Shown: positions 26,501 to 36,311, counted from the stretch's first letter. The stretch: DNA of 64,000 nucleotides from Mesocentrotus franciscanus (GCA_037976565.1 CP137668.1:4670261-4734260), one strand, 5' to 3'. Notes: generated by a model from the letters alone, not told the origin. Numbers and translations: made by a program.

Positions 26501-26536
26501 CAACCATGATCTGCGAGTTCTGCTTTGGTTTCGCAT
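4878..26536 (-). CDS. MGAT5: MGAT5, 5' part (7 coding exons; 3' part off window)
   Basis: Golgi type II membrane glycosyltransferase that adds beta-1,6-linked GlcNAc to the alpha-1,6 mannose arm of N-glycans, starting tri- and tetra-antennary branching. Seven minus-strand exons (26536-26275, 25060-24827, 21781-21698, 17734-17655, 16425-16336, 14458-14384, 5042-4878) have AG/GT borders and join without a frame break: 990 nt, 330 codons. The order matches vertebrate MGAT5: basic tail, one membrane segment, an LKEQILELSKQYVKAL stem helix, DLKKTMAVLLD, a Cys pair, WMRQMWKSDSCYAQYGVDG, VENWCP, then AEIR...FRWIKMRISRM. The stem matches MGAT5 (A), not MGAT5B. The GT-B catalytic part is missing because the gene runs off the left edge; no further exon was seen at 1-4877. 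Introns are 1.2-9.3 kb and repeat-filled. Identity comes from recalled family sequence; splice joins are read directly. Confidence 0.93.
5440..5705. repeat. CT microsatellite with tandem duplication
   Basis: About 100 bp beginning CATTCTTTTATCT at 5459 is repeated, diverged, from 5618. Both copies are preceded by CT runs; the longest pure run is about 5587-5614. Confidence 0.8.
6633..7034. mobile_element. Short TIR element (MITE-like)
   Basis: Ends TAAAGGTAAAGACCAGTTTT and the reverse complement of CCAGAACTGGTCTTTATCTTTA match at 20 of 22 positions; interior about 360 bp with no ORF. No clear target duplication. Confidence 0.65.
7535..7745 (+). mobile_element. tRNA-derived SINE, fragment 1
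   Basis: Starts with tRNA-B-box-like GATGGTTTGAATCCCAGTC, then a GGCAAGACATTAATCTAC body shared with the element at 58205-58450, and ends in ATTATTATC repeats. Confidence 0.7.
8640..9420. repeat. Inverted-repeat element with CpG-richer core
   Basis: GTGCGTTTATCAACTCTTTTCTAG at 8670-8693 recurs inverted at about 9368-9390. The interior at 8890-9250 has many CpGs (GCGCGCGCC near 8892). Short open frames inside resemble no family I know. Confidence 0.55.
11211..11906. repeat. Short-TIR element with 13 tandem units in a five-unit higher-order pattern
   Basis: From 11235 to about 11815 a 42-47 bp unit (AATAATTATCGGCAAGACTT core) occurs 13 times. Variants differ by end (CCCTTACGGAGAT, CCGATACGGAACTC, CATTGCCCGTACGGAGAT and others) and run A-B-C-D-E, A-B-C-D-E', A-B-C: a repeat of about 230 bp. 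CCAACTATGAACT at 11211 is inverted near 11894-11906. A palindrome, ATTCGTCAAAGTGACGAAT, lies near 11868. Confidence 0.88.
12269..12666. repeat. Tandem duplication of about 200 bp
   Basis: The block from GGCATATAAGGCAATGAAAA to CAATCAATATAATATACA is repeated from about 12479 with few differences, including the shared AATTTCTTGGCTCATTGTTT. Confidence 0.9.
13845..14057. repeat. 31-bp minisatellite, about 7 units
   Basis: Unit GAGCCTTTTAATTACATGTA followed by CATGTATGTAT, head to tail; the first two units are slightly divergent. It contains the ACATGT palindrome common across the window. Confidence 0.93.
14384..14458 (-). CDS. MGAT5: MGAT5 exon VENWCP
   Basis: 75 nt (25 codons), phase 0 to phase 0. 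Acceptor TTCTTGTCACAG, donor GATAAG|GTAAGA. It starts VENWCPRVKGRDNISS. VENWCP is invariant in vertebrate MGAT5 directly after YLSE; the rest is a variable linker with one sequon (NIS). Confidence 0.94.
14517..14545. repeat. (TA)n microsatellite
   Basis: Uninterrupted AT dinucleotide run just upstream, on the coding strand, of the MGAT5 VENWCP exon. Confidence 0.95.
15513..16249. mobile_element. TTAA-flanked TIR element, family C
   Basis: Left TTAA 15509-15512, right TTAA 16250-16253. TIRs AGGAAACCTCACCCCAAGAA against reverse complement AGGAAACCTCACCCCAAAGA. About 737 bp, no ORF. Flanks GCACGCA and TGCGTGTGC are also roughly inverted. Confidence 0.8.
16336..16425 (-). CDS. MGAT5: MGAT5 exon WMRQMWKSDSC...YLSE
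   Basis: 90 nt (30 codons), phase 0 to phase 0. Acceptor AACTCTAACAAACAG, donor GTGAG|GTAAGA. It reads WMRQMWKSDSCYAQYGVDG, then TECSFRVYLSE, nearly residue for residue the vertebrate WMKDMWRSDPCYADYGVDG...CSFFIYLSE. Both cysteines are conserved. Confidence 0.96.
16692..16860 (-). mobile_element. tRNA-derived SINE fragment, minus strand
   Basis: Reads on the minus strand as ...AGCGCTATATAAAAGTGG followed by ATT repeats, matching the 3' tail of the element at 58205-58450 (GCGCTATACAAG, then ATT repeats). Confidence 0.6.
17655..17734 (-). CDS. MGAT5: MGAT5 exon with lumenal Cys pair
   Basis: 80 nt with an excellent polypyrimidine acceptor (TTTATCTTCTTCTCTCAG) and donor ATAGCG|GTAGGT, phase 1 to phase 0. 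It reads ELVGGGVDCSLTEAELGGFS, then SCKAKIA. The two cysteines and the KxKI end match the vertebrate EKC...PHCEGKIK segment directly before WMKDMW. A plus-strand open frame over the same bases is its shadow. Confidence 0.88.
19384..19571. mobile_element. hAT-type MITE, copy 1 (8-bp TSD)
   Basis: 188 bp, starting CAGTGAAAAAAATACACGGG and ending TTTTTTCCCTG, flanked by a perfect 8-bp duplication CAATGAAT (19376-19383 and 19572-19579). Inverted end words are CAGTGAAAAAA and CAGGGAAAAAA. The 8-bp TSD and CAG ends indicate the hAT superfamily. Confidence 0.93.
20735..21440. repeat. Tandem repeat of about 120 bp, roughly 6 diverged units
   Basis: Each unit carries TCTGAAATACATAAGCTGCA, CTATTTCTGTAATCACAAGT, a TTCAGATTATGAATGAAAAC block and an ATGTACATATAGATAT-like block. 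Units start near 20738, 20870, 20992, 21150 and 21265, plus a partial one near 21413. Confidence 0.85.
21450..21638. mobile_element. hAT-type MITE, copy 2 (8-bp TSD)
   Basis: 189 bp, same orientation and over 90% like copy 1 by eye, flanked by perfect CATATGGC (21442-21449 and 21639-21646). It sits at the end of the 120-bp tandem repeats and 60 bp left of a small MGAT5 exon. Confidence 0.93.
21698..21781 (-). CDS. MGAT5: MGAT5 small stem exon
   Basis: 84 nt, phase 1 to phase 1, with a strong donor GCATG|GTAAGG and a weak acceptor (CTTTTAATAATGAAG). It reads DPDLFNLEAEVNATMTMTMR, then KFVVGILHG, and has one sequon (NAT). Human MGAT5 has no obvious counterpart, but the stem is poorly conserved. 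Support comes from phase agreement on both sides and an open frame. It could be a cassette exon: its length is a multiple of three and skipping it keeps frame. Confidence 0.68.
22392..22494. repeat. 41-bp tandem duplication
   Basis: CTTTAGCAAGGCCTTGAAGA followed by TATTTTTTCACCATATACTCA occurs twice in direct succession and is identical by eye. Confidence 0.93.
22607..23185. mobile_element. Possible TTAA element, family D
   Basis: Left TTAAAGGAGAAGTCCGTCG and right GGGTGGAGTTTGCCTTTAG are weakly inverted (AAAGG..AA.TCC pattern). GATTTGTGAAA/TTTCACAGATCTG words also pair inside. Right TTAA is decayed; low confidence. Confidence 0.4.
23406..23714. mobile_element. Inverted-repeat MITE with GTGTATAAGACGCAC ends
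   Basis: TACCATAAATCTCTGTGTAT...AAGACGCACCC pairs with GTGCGTCTTATACACGGAGA, then TTTACGGTA, at the right end. Interior holds an A-run and no real ORF. Confidence 0.8.
23766..24443. mobile_element. TIR element with CpG-rich core
   Basis: GGCCAAAAAACAAATCATTT then GGTTGTCCTCGACCGCCCGC is matched inverted by GCCCGCCCC...CGAGGACAGCCGAACAAC...GGCC at 24383-24440. The core at 24000-24140 is strikingly CpG-rich (CGACGCGCGGGCGAACGAAC) in an AT-rich intron. Confidence 0.7.
24827..25060 (-). CDS. MGAT5: MGAT5 stem exon
   Basis: Acceptor TTGCTGCAG, donor AAAAG|GTGAGT, 234 nt, phase 1 to phase 1. It opens with DLKKTMAVLLDSILERLGK, nearly identical to the vertebrate MGAT5 segment after TAYD. A predicted coiled stem (LGKLEKKVD) follows, then N-glycosylation sequons (NST, NIS) and a Gly-rich acidic linker (GEGGGGGDG). 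The C-terminal half is low complexity and lineage-specific. Confidence 0.93.
26275..26536 (-). CDS. MGAT5: MGAT5 exon with start codon: cytosolic tail, membrane anchor, stem start
   Basis: Start is the ATG at 26536-26534. An in-frame TAG lies four codons upstream and no other ATG intervenes. The first 21 residues are basic (MRNQSRTRRSW...SRR), typical of a Golgi type II anchor. Residues about 22-43 are a hydrophobic membrane segment, followed by the lumenal stem with LKEQILELSKQYVKAL. The exon ends in phase 1 at TTATG|GTAAGT. The segment before the ATG (ACTAACGGTTAG) could be a 3' splice site, so untranslated first exons may lie further right; none could be identified. Confidence 0.93.
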
Positions 26537-27686
26537 TATTCCGATCAATCTCTAACCGTTAGTACATGTACAAGATGTATCGGTATCTCCTGCTCACTTG
26601 TAGCCCAGAGTAATCTTGCAGAGGACTGGTCCAAGTCCACTATTCCAATATCATCTCTGCAAAAGCATCTTTGTTATGATGATACTTTCCCCAGCAGGTA
26701 AAAGAATTTCAACACCTTCTGGACTCCACCACAAAGCTAGATTTCTTTCAGCAGAACAGGAATATCAACTTTCATCATACATGTATGCTCACTCACCACT
26801 TCCTTCCTTTTGCAATGCTAATTCATAATTGCATATCCAAACAGCTTCACTGCATGACACAGTGGTTATTACTTTTTACATGAAGTTACTTAATAATCAA
26901 TTCTAAAGTATTGAATGGTTCCTGTGCCTGCGTGCTATTTGCAAAAAATCAGTATTTCACCTTTTGTACATGTATCTGTCACAGCTTCATTGCTTTTCGG
27001 TGGTTACATGTACATGTTCATCTACATGACATCTGTATGTACATGTTGTTCTGGATGAAATTTACAAGCAGAAAACCTCTTTCATTCCACTGATTAGCAC
27101 CTCCCATGTAATAATATAGACGGAAAAATGCCTACTCTCTATTCTCAATGGCCTTATTACGATGATCTACCTACAATGGCGAATGTTGGATGGGTTTTCC
27201 AGGCAGCAAACCACTCTCTATTGTTGCATACAGGCACCAGTATACTAGTAAAGAAAGAAAGAAAGAAAGTAAACAATGTAAAATGTATTACACCACTTTG
27301 TCTGCAAAGTAAAAGAAAATCACCTTTTCCAGATACACGGGTAACCAAATTCATATGCAACAAAACTGAAAGGGGTTTATTGATTCTTACAACTGACAAA
27401 CACAAATGTACCAAAATGACATACAATGTACATACCATAATACCGGTATACATGTACATGTATACATGTATGTAGGCTATGTTCTAAAAGTCAATTGGTA
27501 ATTTAGAACTGTAGATTTCATCACAATTCTAGCTGAGATATTACACCATGCAAATTCCTCATTATTTTTATTTTTTAATGAACATATAATTGGGACGGCT
27601 TAAAAAATCTAATTTGTTGTGATAAATCATGTAATTTGAAATCAATTGTTAAAACTTCATCATTTATATTGAGAAAATTTTGTTAA

Positions 27687-28202
27687 AGGTACTACAGTGT
27701 ATGTCCTATTTGCAGGCCAAAAAAATGAAAAGGTTAAACTCCAACAGCATTTGAAAGACAATACTAATTTAGAACTTCCCTAAAAAAAGGGGGGGGGGCT
27801 TGAAAATGTCTTTAAGTGGGAAAATAACGACTATTAGTTGTCGAATCGACCTAGGAGCTATAGAACCAGTAAGTAATAGTCTGATTTTTCAGACCATTGT
27901 ACCAAATGGTCGTACGTTTTATGCTGCGCAAAGATTCAATCAGTTTAATTTTAATGTACCCTTTACAGCTCATTTTATGTATGTTATTACCAAAGATGAA
28001 AAAAGCCAGTCAGTCACTCAATAGTGTCTGACAGTGAAGTCTAGCAAGTAAATGGGTTTCCTTGCATAATTTGAATATTAGGACACTGCGAACGTTTAAA
28101 TTTCACAGAAAGGACATACATAGTGTACATGACATATTCATAATTCCTGCAAAGTTCTACAGAATTTGATGTTGGCTACAAAAGGGACATACCGGTAGTA
28201 TC
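27687..28202 (+). mobile_element. TTAA-flanked element, family E copy 1
   Basis: TTAA at 27683-27686 and 28203-28206; TIRs AGGTACTACAGTGTATGTCC against AGATACTACCGGTATGTCCC. 516 bp. An inverted copy lies at 49406-49930. A 74-codon open frame (27800-28024) contains an NGRTFYAAQRFNQFNF stretch; in the second copy the matching region is broken. Confidence 0.88.
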
Positions 28203-28535
28203 TTTAACATGCACCATGCAGCCAATGTTTACAAACCATTATTGATTTCAATTTAAATGATGAATTACTGTATCAGAACAGAAATAAAAATGTGCAAGGT
28301 TCATACTTTGTTATGCTCTGGGTACACAGAGAAGGAATTATTCTGAAAAGCTGCACACTTGTTTTAAAATTACCATTAAACTGACATTTATTGTAGATAT
28401 ACATTGTATAGGAAAGATTCAAAGGTGAAATGGCCGTTACCAACCCCTCATCCTGCACCCCCTCCCTTTCAGGAAAAAACTAATTATTAACCGAGGTGAA
28501 AAGATTTTGACCATGATAGCATCTATCTACGTTGA

Positions 28536-29087
28536 AGTGACTCAGTAACATTGTTGAAGGTTGTTGAAAAAACTGCGTAATTTTTGTATGAAATGTTACT
28601 TATTATATTCCTTCTACTGTACTAACCCTCTAGCATGCAAAAAATCCTGAAAAAAATTCTCAAATCACAAAGATATTTATGGTTTTCTTTGAAGGCATCA
28701 CTGGTCAACACCTTCTAACAGTAACTTCTCCTAACCATTTTTTAATTTTCCCAACCATTTTTTCCATGAAAATAAGACATACAGTGTACAACTGTAAGAC
28801 AGGATTTTAAATATCTTTCAACACTTACACTGTAAATGTCTGGAATGATATATATAGAGCCAGTTCATAGCTTTATTACGATTTACATTCACCTAAAATG
28901 TAATTAAATTGTAATAATATAGTTGGGGGAATTTAAGGAATCGATCAGGTCAGTTTTTCCCAATTTTTATTGTTAATAATGGTCCATTTTCACTCAAACT
29001 TTCAGATTATCTTTAATTTTACATCTAGCATTGAAGTCACTACCTTAGCACCATTTTCTCTCATCTATACAATGTTACCAGGTTCCT
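28536..29087. mobile_element. TTAA-flanked non-autonomous element, family A copy 2
   Basis: 552 bp, same orientation as the copy at 394-925 and similar throughout. The left flank is TTGA (decayed TTAA) and the right flank TTAA (29088-29091). Terminal AGTGACTCAGTAACATTGTT pairs with the right end ACAATGTTACC. Confidence 0.8.
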
Positions 29088-29231
29088 TTAAGTCTCAATT
29101 TTTTCTGGAAAGGTCAGACCTCTATTGACATGTGGCAATTTCACTTTACAGCTACCATAAAAGTAACACTACTCTACCAAAATTTGTAAGATGCACTTGA
29201 AGTTGAAACTACCCTTCAATTTCCCCATAAA

Positions 29232-29391
29232 TCAGGCGCCATGTTCGGGTTCGGTTCGGCCCGCCCAGCGCCGACCACCGTAGCTATTAGGCTGCTTGCT
29301 ATTAAATTACCGAACCCCGAACCGAACAAAGTTCAGGTAAAAAAATTGCCGAACTCTGCCGAACCGAACCGAACCCGAACATGGCGCCTGA
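29232..29391. repeat. Perfect 28-bp inverted repeat, GTTCGG-rich
   Basis: TCAGGCGCCATGTTCGGGTT then CGGTTCGG (29232-29259) is perfectly complementary to 29364-29391. The loop is 104 bp. More GTTCGG repeats lie at 30486-30575. Confidence 0.9.
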
Positions 29392-29439
29392 CTTACAGCA
29401 CTACTTTGAAGTCGTTATAGTGTACTGTAGCGTACGAGC

Positions 29440-31620
29440 AATATAATCTGAGAAAGTAATGCTATTACAGTTTCTCCACTCTGTCATGAAGTAAAAGGAA
29501 ACAAAAGATCACAACAGATCACATCATCAATGTTTGCAGTAGATATGATATACAATATGAGAAATTAACTGCTTCTCCATTTCCTTTGATAAAAGATTAA
29601 GAAATTACGTCAAATCACATCATCATACTTTGTAGAAGTTATACAGAAGCAAAAATATGAGAAAGTATATAGTTTGAGAGATCACACTGGAGCACAACAT
29701 CAAATTTGCGGTACATAAGTAACACATTAACAAAATATTTAAAAAGTATGAATGACCAGCACGGAGGACTTCTGCCCCACTCCTGATGAAAAACACTGCT
29801 TCCGACCGGCACGTATTTCACATAAAAAAACTGCTTTAAACGTAACTATTTTAGTACTTACATTCATATTTCCATTTTTAATCGTGTTTTATTTGCAGTT
29901 TTACAAGAATCATGTTTTCAATTTGAAAATAAATGATATTTTTTAAAGATTTGCCGAGACGGTTGTTGTCTAACGTTACGAGTCATGAAAGCTGCCATCT
30001 TGAATTTACTGATGTATACGTTATAATACACAGAGATAGCAGCCCAGGCTCGTTCGATTGCCGTTATTATAACTGTTTATTTTTAATGGGGTAAATAATA
30101 AAATTCCTAATTTTCCTGAATAAATAAATTAGAATAGGCCTACTATAATATGTATTTATTTCGTTATTTAGATTGTAAAATTTGTCTAATATTATTACAA
30201 TTCATTTTTTAAAATTTTTTTATTGTTTGGGTTTGAGCCGAACTTGTTTTGATCAGTGCCTAATAGGCACGTGTATTCTAGCTTGTTTATAGCTTGCGAT
30301 CGCGACGTTGCAGAGGTCAGGATTTGGGATTTAAATGGTGTCAGTGAAGTCGCGCCCACGACTGGAGAGGCATGAATCACAAAGGAGGAAAATGGGAAAA
30401 AAAGTAAATATAGAATGAGCAATCATGACATGAAAATTAGGTATAAAATGACAAGTTAATTAGCCTGCAAAAACGTTTAAAATTTTTCTGCCGAACATCC
30501 GAACCAGGCCTTTGTGTTCGGTTCGGTTCGGAAGTGCCATGTTCGGCGAACTTCCGTTCGGTTCGGCGGTTCGGCTACAGCACTACTTCAAAGGTTGATG
30601 TTGTGATATTTAAAACTTTTTTCAGGAGAAATGGAGAAACGGTTTTGCTTTTTCATATCGTATTATGCTATGGGTTTGGAAGCGTGATCTCTTTAATCAC
30701 TTATTTTTTTGTTTTTTCCAGAAGAGATGGATAAATAGTTTTACTTTCTCATATTGTAGTATGCTACTAATAATAATGCAGAGACGATGATGTGATTCTT
30801 TCGATCTTCTGAAGAAATTGAGATACAGTCTTACCTTCTAATATCATAATATTTTACCACAAGTTTTTTTTAATGATATGATCTCTTTATTTCTTCAGAG
30901 GAAAAGTTGATATAGAGAAACAGTTTTGCCTTCTCATATCGTATTTAATATGCTACAAGTTTGGTGATGTGATCTCTTTAATCTCTTAATCTCTTTTTTT
31001 CCAGATGAAATGGATAAGCAGTTATACTTTCTCATATTATATTGTGCTACAATTTGTTCCTGTATAAAAAAAAATGATGTGATCTCTTAATTTTTTCAAA
31101 AGAAACGTTGAAATAGAGAAAACAGCTTTTGCCTTCTCATATTGTATTGTGCCACTAGTCTGATGATGTGATCTCTTTGTTTTTTTAGAAGAAATGTTGA
31201 AATAGAGAAAAAATTTTGCTTTCTCATATCGTATTGTGCTACAAATTTGATGATGTGATCTCTTTAATATCTTAATCTTTTGGGGGTTTTTTTCCAGAAG
31301 AAATGGACAAATAATTATACCTTCTCATATTATATTATATTTAACAATGCAAAGTTGATGATGTGATTCTCTTAGTCTTCTGAAGGAATTGAGTGACAGT
31401 CTTACCTTCTCATATTATATTGTGCCACAAGTTTTTTTTGAGGATGTGGTTTCTTTGTTTTTTCAGAAAGAACTGTTGAAACGGTTTATATTTTCTCATA
31501 TTATGCTACTTAATAGTGCAAGTTGGCGAAACAGTCCTTTCATCTCTTTTGGGAGAAATGGAGAAACTGTCTTCTCATAGTTTGTTTTGTTTATTATGCT
31601 ACTAAATACTGTAGAGTTTT
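29440..31620. repeat. Minisatellite block in inverted halves around an inserted repeat
   Basis: Right half (30590-31620): about 9 diverged units of roughly 105 bp with GATGATGTGATCTCTTTAAT, AGAAGAAATGGAGAAACAGT and CTTCTCATATCGTATTGTGC. Left half (29440-29700) carries the same words on the opposite strand. Between them, 29811-30185 is similar to 59723-60103. Confidence 0.8.
29811..30185. repeat. Dispersed repeat F copy 1
   Basis: About 375 bp (from CGTATTTCACATAAAAA through AGCCCAGGCTCGTTCGATTG to an AT-rich end) is the same, at roughly 90% by eye, as 59723-60103. No ORF. It lies between GTTCGG-rich segments here and inside a TIR-bounded element there. Confidence 0.88.
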
Positions 31621-32635
31621 GAAGGTATGATTCAGAGTGATCCCTTAATTCAACATGCATATCATAGATATTTGTATGCCTCAGCCGATTTTTTTTTTTC
31701 TTCTCTCTACTTATACAGGCATGTTCAAGGTAGGGAGCAGACCACGTTTGTTGACCATCATGCACTTTTATTTTAAGTCAACCCCTGTATATACTACTGA
31801 TAACATTTAAGAGATAGTATTTCATTATACTCAAATGTTTATAAGTTCAACTTTAATATTTTGGGGGTATGTTCTGTTCGAATGCCTCTATATGCTCAAG
31901 ACTTCTTGACAGAATCAATTTTTAGTGTTTTTATTTTATTAAGTTGCCCCGTAGCATTTTACTGTTTTCATGGACCTCAATTGACCGTATTTATTCAACA
32001 ACATCAGTACCTCAATAAGTGTTATTCAGAAATGTGTGGAATTATTTCTCTCAAAATATGTTTAACTTTTGAGGTACATATTTTATAGTGCTATTTTTGT
32101 CAAGAAGAGATAATGTGTATTCCCTTGTTTTTGCTTGTTATTCAAATATGCTAAGGGGTATGATTTTGATTTAAGCATTTATTTTGTATTTGTTTTTATT
32201 TTTGTAACGACAGAATGTCTTATTTTAAGCCATGTTCTATCTAAACCTAATAATTATCAACTATGTTATCTTAGGGACATTGCGCTTCAAACATTTTTTG
32301 TTTATGCACTGTTCCTACTATGTATTATATTTCGATGTAACCCACTGAATTTTATTATCTGTGAACAATTATTTTACATGGTGAATAAATAAAACAAACA
32401 AACAAATATATGAACGGCAACAAAACAAAATGCAGAAGAAAACTATTTTGCAGGCAGAAAGAAATGCAAAAATGATCATGCATTAGCATGTAACTGTATC
32501 ATTAGAATTATTCATATTGTTTTATTACATCTTGTGAAATAGTATGCGTTTAAGCTTCCAGAACTTTTCTGTGTATTTGCATGAAAGAAAGCGTTTGGAA
32601 CTTATAATGCGCATGATGCAATTTCAGGTGCAATT

Positions 32636-33015
32636 TACTGCAGTTGCCCCCAAATAGAATTTAAGCATGGTTTATTTCTAATTCGATACTAGTGATTTAC
32701 AAATTTGCTGAAAATGACATAATTTTCGGGGATTTCTCCTCACTTTTTAGTAAAAACCCGAGCTTCCGGGGGCTCTGCCCCCTGGACCCCACCTACATGT
32801 AGGACTGTAAGGCGGCCATAGGCGGGCCCCTGGATGCTCATCTGACGGTAATGTTATGCCTAAAACCCCTAAGCTTCCGGGGGCTCTGCCCCCTGGACCC
32901 AACGCCAATTAGTGTCCTGCCAGTGTCACAAATAAGGATGCTCATCTGACCGTAATTAAATGCCCATACGCCCTGAGCTTCCGGGGGCTCCGCCCCTAGA
33001 CCCCACGCCGATTGT
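32636..33015 (-). repeat. GGGGGCTCTGCCCC-type subterminal array, copy 1
   Basis: Three units of about 120 bp with AGCTTCCGGGGGCTCTGCCC, CTGGACCC and GGATGCTCATCTGACGGTAAT. The outer part (TTTATTTCTAATTCGATAC, GTGATTTACAAAT) matches inverted the segment at about 37295-37350. Confidence 0.85.
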
Positions 33016-35132
33016 GGTGGGCTTTATATATGTAAACATTCCAAAAAGTGACATAGTTTCAATCAGAAGCCAAACTTTATATTGAAACTTTGAAATAGAT
33101 AATAATTTCTCTCTATCATTGAAATTTTGCCCGAAAAAAATACCCTTGTTAAATTTTGCAAATAAAATTAAAAGACAATATTTTTCATTGTTCACGTGTT
33201 AATGACAGTGTAGCTAGGATAGTTCCTATTACTAGATATCTGTCATTTGTTTGTTTAAAAAATTAATCATGTGTCTCCTTTTTATATGTCAGCCATACAC
33301 AAGTTCTCGCTCTTTTCTCTCTGTCTCTCCACTTTCCCCTTTTAAAATTTGTATTCTTACGAAACCCATACTAGGCTATAGATTCATTGAAATTCACAAA
33401 CACAGAAAGTGACAGATACGGTGGAAGCAGGCGCGCAGGTTCCGTTTTTTTGCGCAAGAAATTAACATTTTATCATTATTTTTCGGAGTCAATATCCCTC
33501 TAATAGTAATAAACTGATTTTCATATAGACCCTAAATAAAACAAAATTTGTTATGATAAAAAGCGTGAAAAAGCAAACTTGTTCACATTTTTATGTCGCA
33601 TTTTGACCTTGGAGTTGTTGACAGTGCTCAAAGATTTTGGTGTCTCAGTCCCACACAGGCATCGCGTATTGTTCTCCTGTTTAAGCGCTTTTAGTGTTAG
33701 TAATAGTAGGTCTACACGAACTTTGGTCACGCGCAAACTTTGGTCACACCACCATAGTCCATACTACTCTTAGGCTCTAGGAATCTTCATTTCGAGAGAA
33801 GATGTTATCAAAACTGAGTAATTTTAGGTTCCTTACTTCCTCTTTCCATTGGTGCATGGTATTAAATTCTTAAAACAAGTTAGGGTCTAGTCATCATACT
33901 CATAGACCTACTCATCATTCTTACTCTTAGGACTACATTACAAATACAATGATTGATACACTTTCATAGCCACAGCCTAGTAGTACTTGTCTTTAGTAGG
34001 GACTTAACACTATTAGTGTTTAAAAGTCTTTAAACGAGTAAATTAAAGTCTTTAAAACAGTTGAACTTACCTTACTAAATTATATAATCCTTATGCTTAT
34101 GGGAGAGAAATATTTTAGGCCCGGCTCGGCATCGATCGTAAGACTCTAGACCCTACCCACGTTACGCGTATAGCCACAGCTGCAATCCTGGTGTAGAGAG
34201 TAGTTACACATAGCAAAGATCGATATGGATCAAAGATCTCTTTGGTAGGATATATAGGAGCAAAGAGATTCGATCATACAAAGAGCTTTGATCATGCATA
34301 TCATGATCACTGACTCACTGTCACCATAGATCTCTAGGTACCGTACCGGTATACAGGTACTAACTAGGTCACAGCTAGTATAGTACGCACCTATGCGTTA
34401 ACAAATAACGTAAATGATGTACGGACGTCCTCGGCCTCCCGATCCGATGTCGAGTTAGTTGACGATGGGGGCAGTATACATTTTACACCAGAGTTAGAGC
34501 CAACGACAAACATCAGAGAAGCATGTGAAAGGTTACACGAAATTTATGATTTTTCGATTTGGGGATTTTCTACGGTGGAAATGAGACTGCTCTACATGTA
34601 TCTACTGTTATGTAGTGACGGACAACTTTCCTATTTGTTCCAACACACAAAATGACTAAAATTTTATATTTTTTTCCCAAAAAATGTATAATTCAGGAGG
34701 GCATTTTTCCTTTAGAGGACCTGATATGCTATAGATAACATACATGTATGTTGAGTATTGTCCGAAGAGAGAAATAGCCCTTAGGAGAAAAAAATTGAGA
34801 CTGGCATGGATCGATATAGTTATATCATTTTTCAATGACACTTATAACTTTCTTATTTATATTGGTTCTCCTATTTTTCTGCTTTCATACAAATTAACTC
34901 ATAACAAAGGTAATTGGATTACCCTAGAATCTGAATTCTGAAGTGAGTATGCGGAAAGCAATGAGCACTGAACTCTACACTACGGTGGAAATGAGACTGC
35001 TGTACATGTATCTATGAAAACCCACATTTTGCTTGGCCTGAAAACTTCTGATTTAATGATGATGATAAGGGTAATAACCCTTTTGTGGAATATGCTTTGC
35101 AAATAAGAGCCATCTTATTTTACTCCAAATAC

Positions 35133-36311
35133 CAGGGGCGGATCCAGCCGGCGGCAATTAAAGGGGGCAATTCGTGAGAAAATATTTAGCGCCGAATCAG
35201 CCAGCCGGAGAATAAGCCGGGGGTAGTGAGCAATAATTTTTTCTCCCTAACACGTGAGAAAATATTTAGCGTAATCAGCCAGCCGGCGAATAAGCGGGGG
35301 TAATATGGATTTTACCCATACACTTAAGCGTCACCTCTTCAAACATACCGCGCACCGACGTGAAAAGCTTTAAAAATATGCCAAATTCCGGCCCTTTTCA
35401 ACTACATCTTTTGATCCGATAGGCCTAGTTCACCAACGGAAAAAGCATTAGAAAATTTGACTTTTCTTCTTTACGGTGATGTAAAAATCATGATATTTTG
35501 TTGTTCCATCGCACCGTCATTTTTTTATTATATTTCATCAATTTGGTCAAAATTTCTGTGGTATCCGACTTTTTGACTGAAAAATCCTGGCTATATCTGT
35601 CGGTTTCTTGCCGGGAGAGGGCTATTTTTTACCAACGGAAAAAGATTCATGTCATTCAGTTCATTCTGAACATTTTCATATATAAATGATTCTCATTGGA
35701 TGAAAAAACCACCGTCAAAGACAAAACCAATCGGTACCTCCGTCTGATTTTGGGAACTCCATTTTTCTCCATTGATTAACGTGTGTGCCTCTTGATCGCT
35801 GAAATCTGTAGGTAGCCAGCGGACCGGGTCGTACCATTCTTGCTCGGGGGAAATCAAGGGGTTTTTAACGTGGATCATAATTGCGCTTACTCTCTCATGC
35901 ATTGCATACGGAAAATAATAATCGAATTGAACTGTGTGTATGTGTGTATATTGGCCATATTACTGATTCATCATCTATAAGACCTCCATTACTAAGTATT
36001 AGACTCCTTTTTTATTCAATCACCCGTGCTCTAAATAGAACAGTCGCGAACCTAGAGTGATCCAATCAGAGCCAATCAGATTCAGCCGCACAGCTGCGCG
36101 GACATTGTACGCGTAGTCGGTTCTGTATGCGCACAGCTGACCCAGGCTGATTAAAAGCTTCAAATTAGGTGAAAGAAATCGGGTGTTACAAATTCATATG
36201 GCGGGGAGCACTATTTTTTTTTTTCTTCTTTCAATTCGTGAGCAAAAAAAAAAAAAAAACCTGGCCGGGGGGCCGGGACCGACGCCCCCCCCCCCCGTGG
36301 ATCCGCACCTG
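35133..36311. mobile_element. hAT-like element, 1179 bp, perfect 8-bp TSD
   Basis: CAGGGGCGGATCCA and reverse-complemented right end CAGGTGCGGATCCA are flanked by CCAAATAC at 35125-35132 and 36312-36319. Inside are a direct duplication (GTGAGAAAATATTTAGCG and AATCAGCCAGCCGG, near 35174 and 35253), a coding-looking minus-strand ORF (35693-35902), a CpG-rich patch (36040-36130), and poly-A and poly-C runs. No transposase is visible. Confidence 0.92.
35693..35902 (-). CDS. Small ORF inside hAT-like element, unknown protein
   Basis: An ATG-to-stop frame of 69 codons whose composition looks coding (SPEQEWYDPVRWLPTDFSDQ, then EAHTLINGEKW, ending VFDGGFFIQ). I recognise no family. It could be a captured host exon, a transposase remnant or chance; the Trp/Pro/Asp-rich content differs from neighbouring AT-rich frames. 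Confidence 0.3.
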   Translation of the reverse strand: MHERVSAIMIHVKNPLISPEQEWYDPVRWLPTDFSDQEAHTLINGEKWSSQNQTEVPIGFVFDGGFFIQ

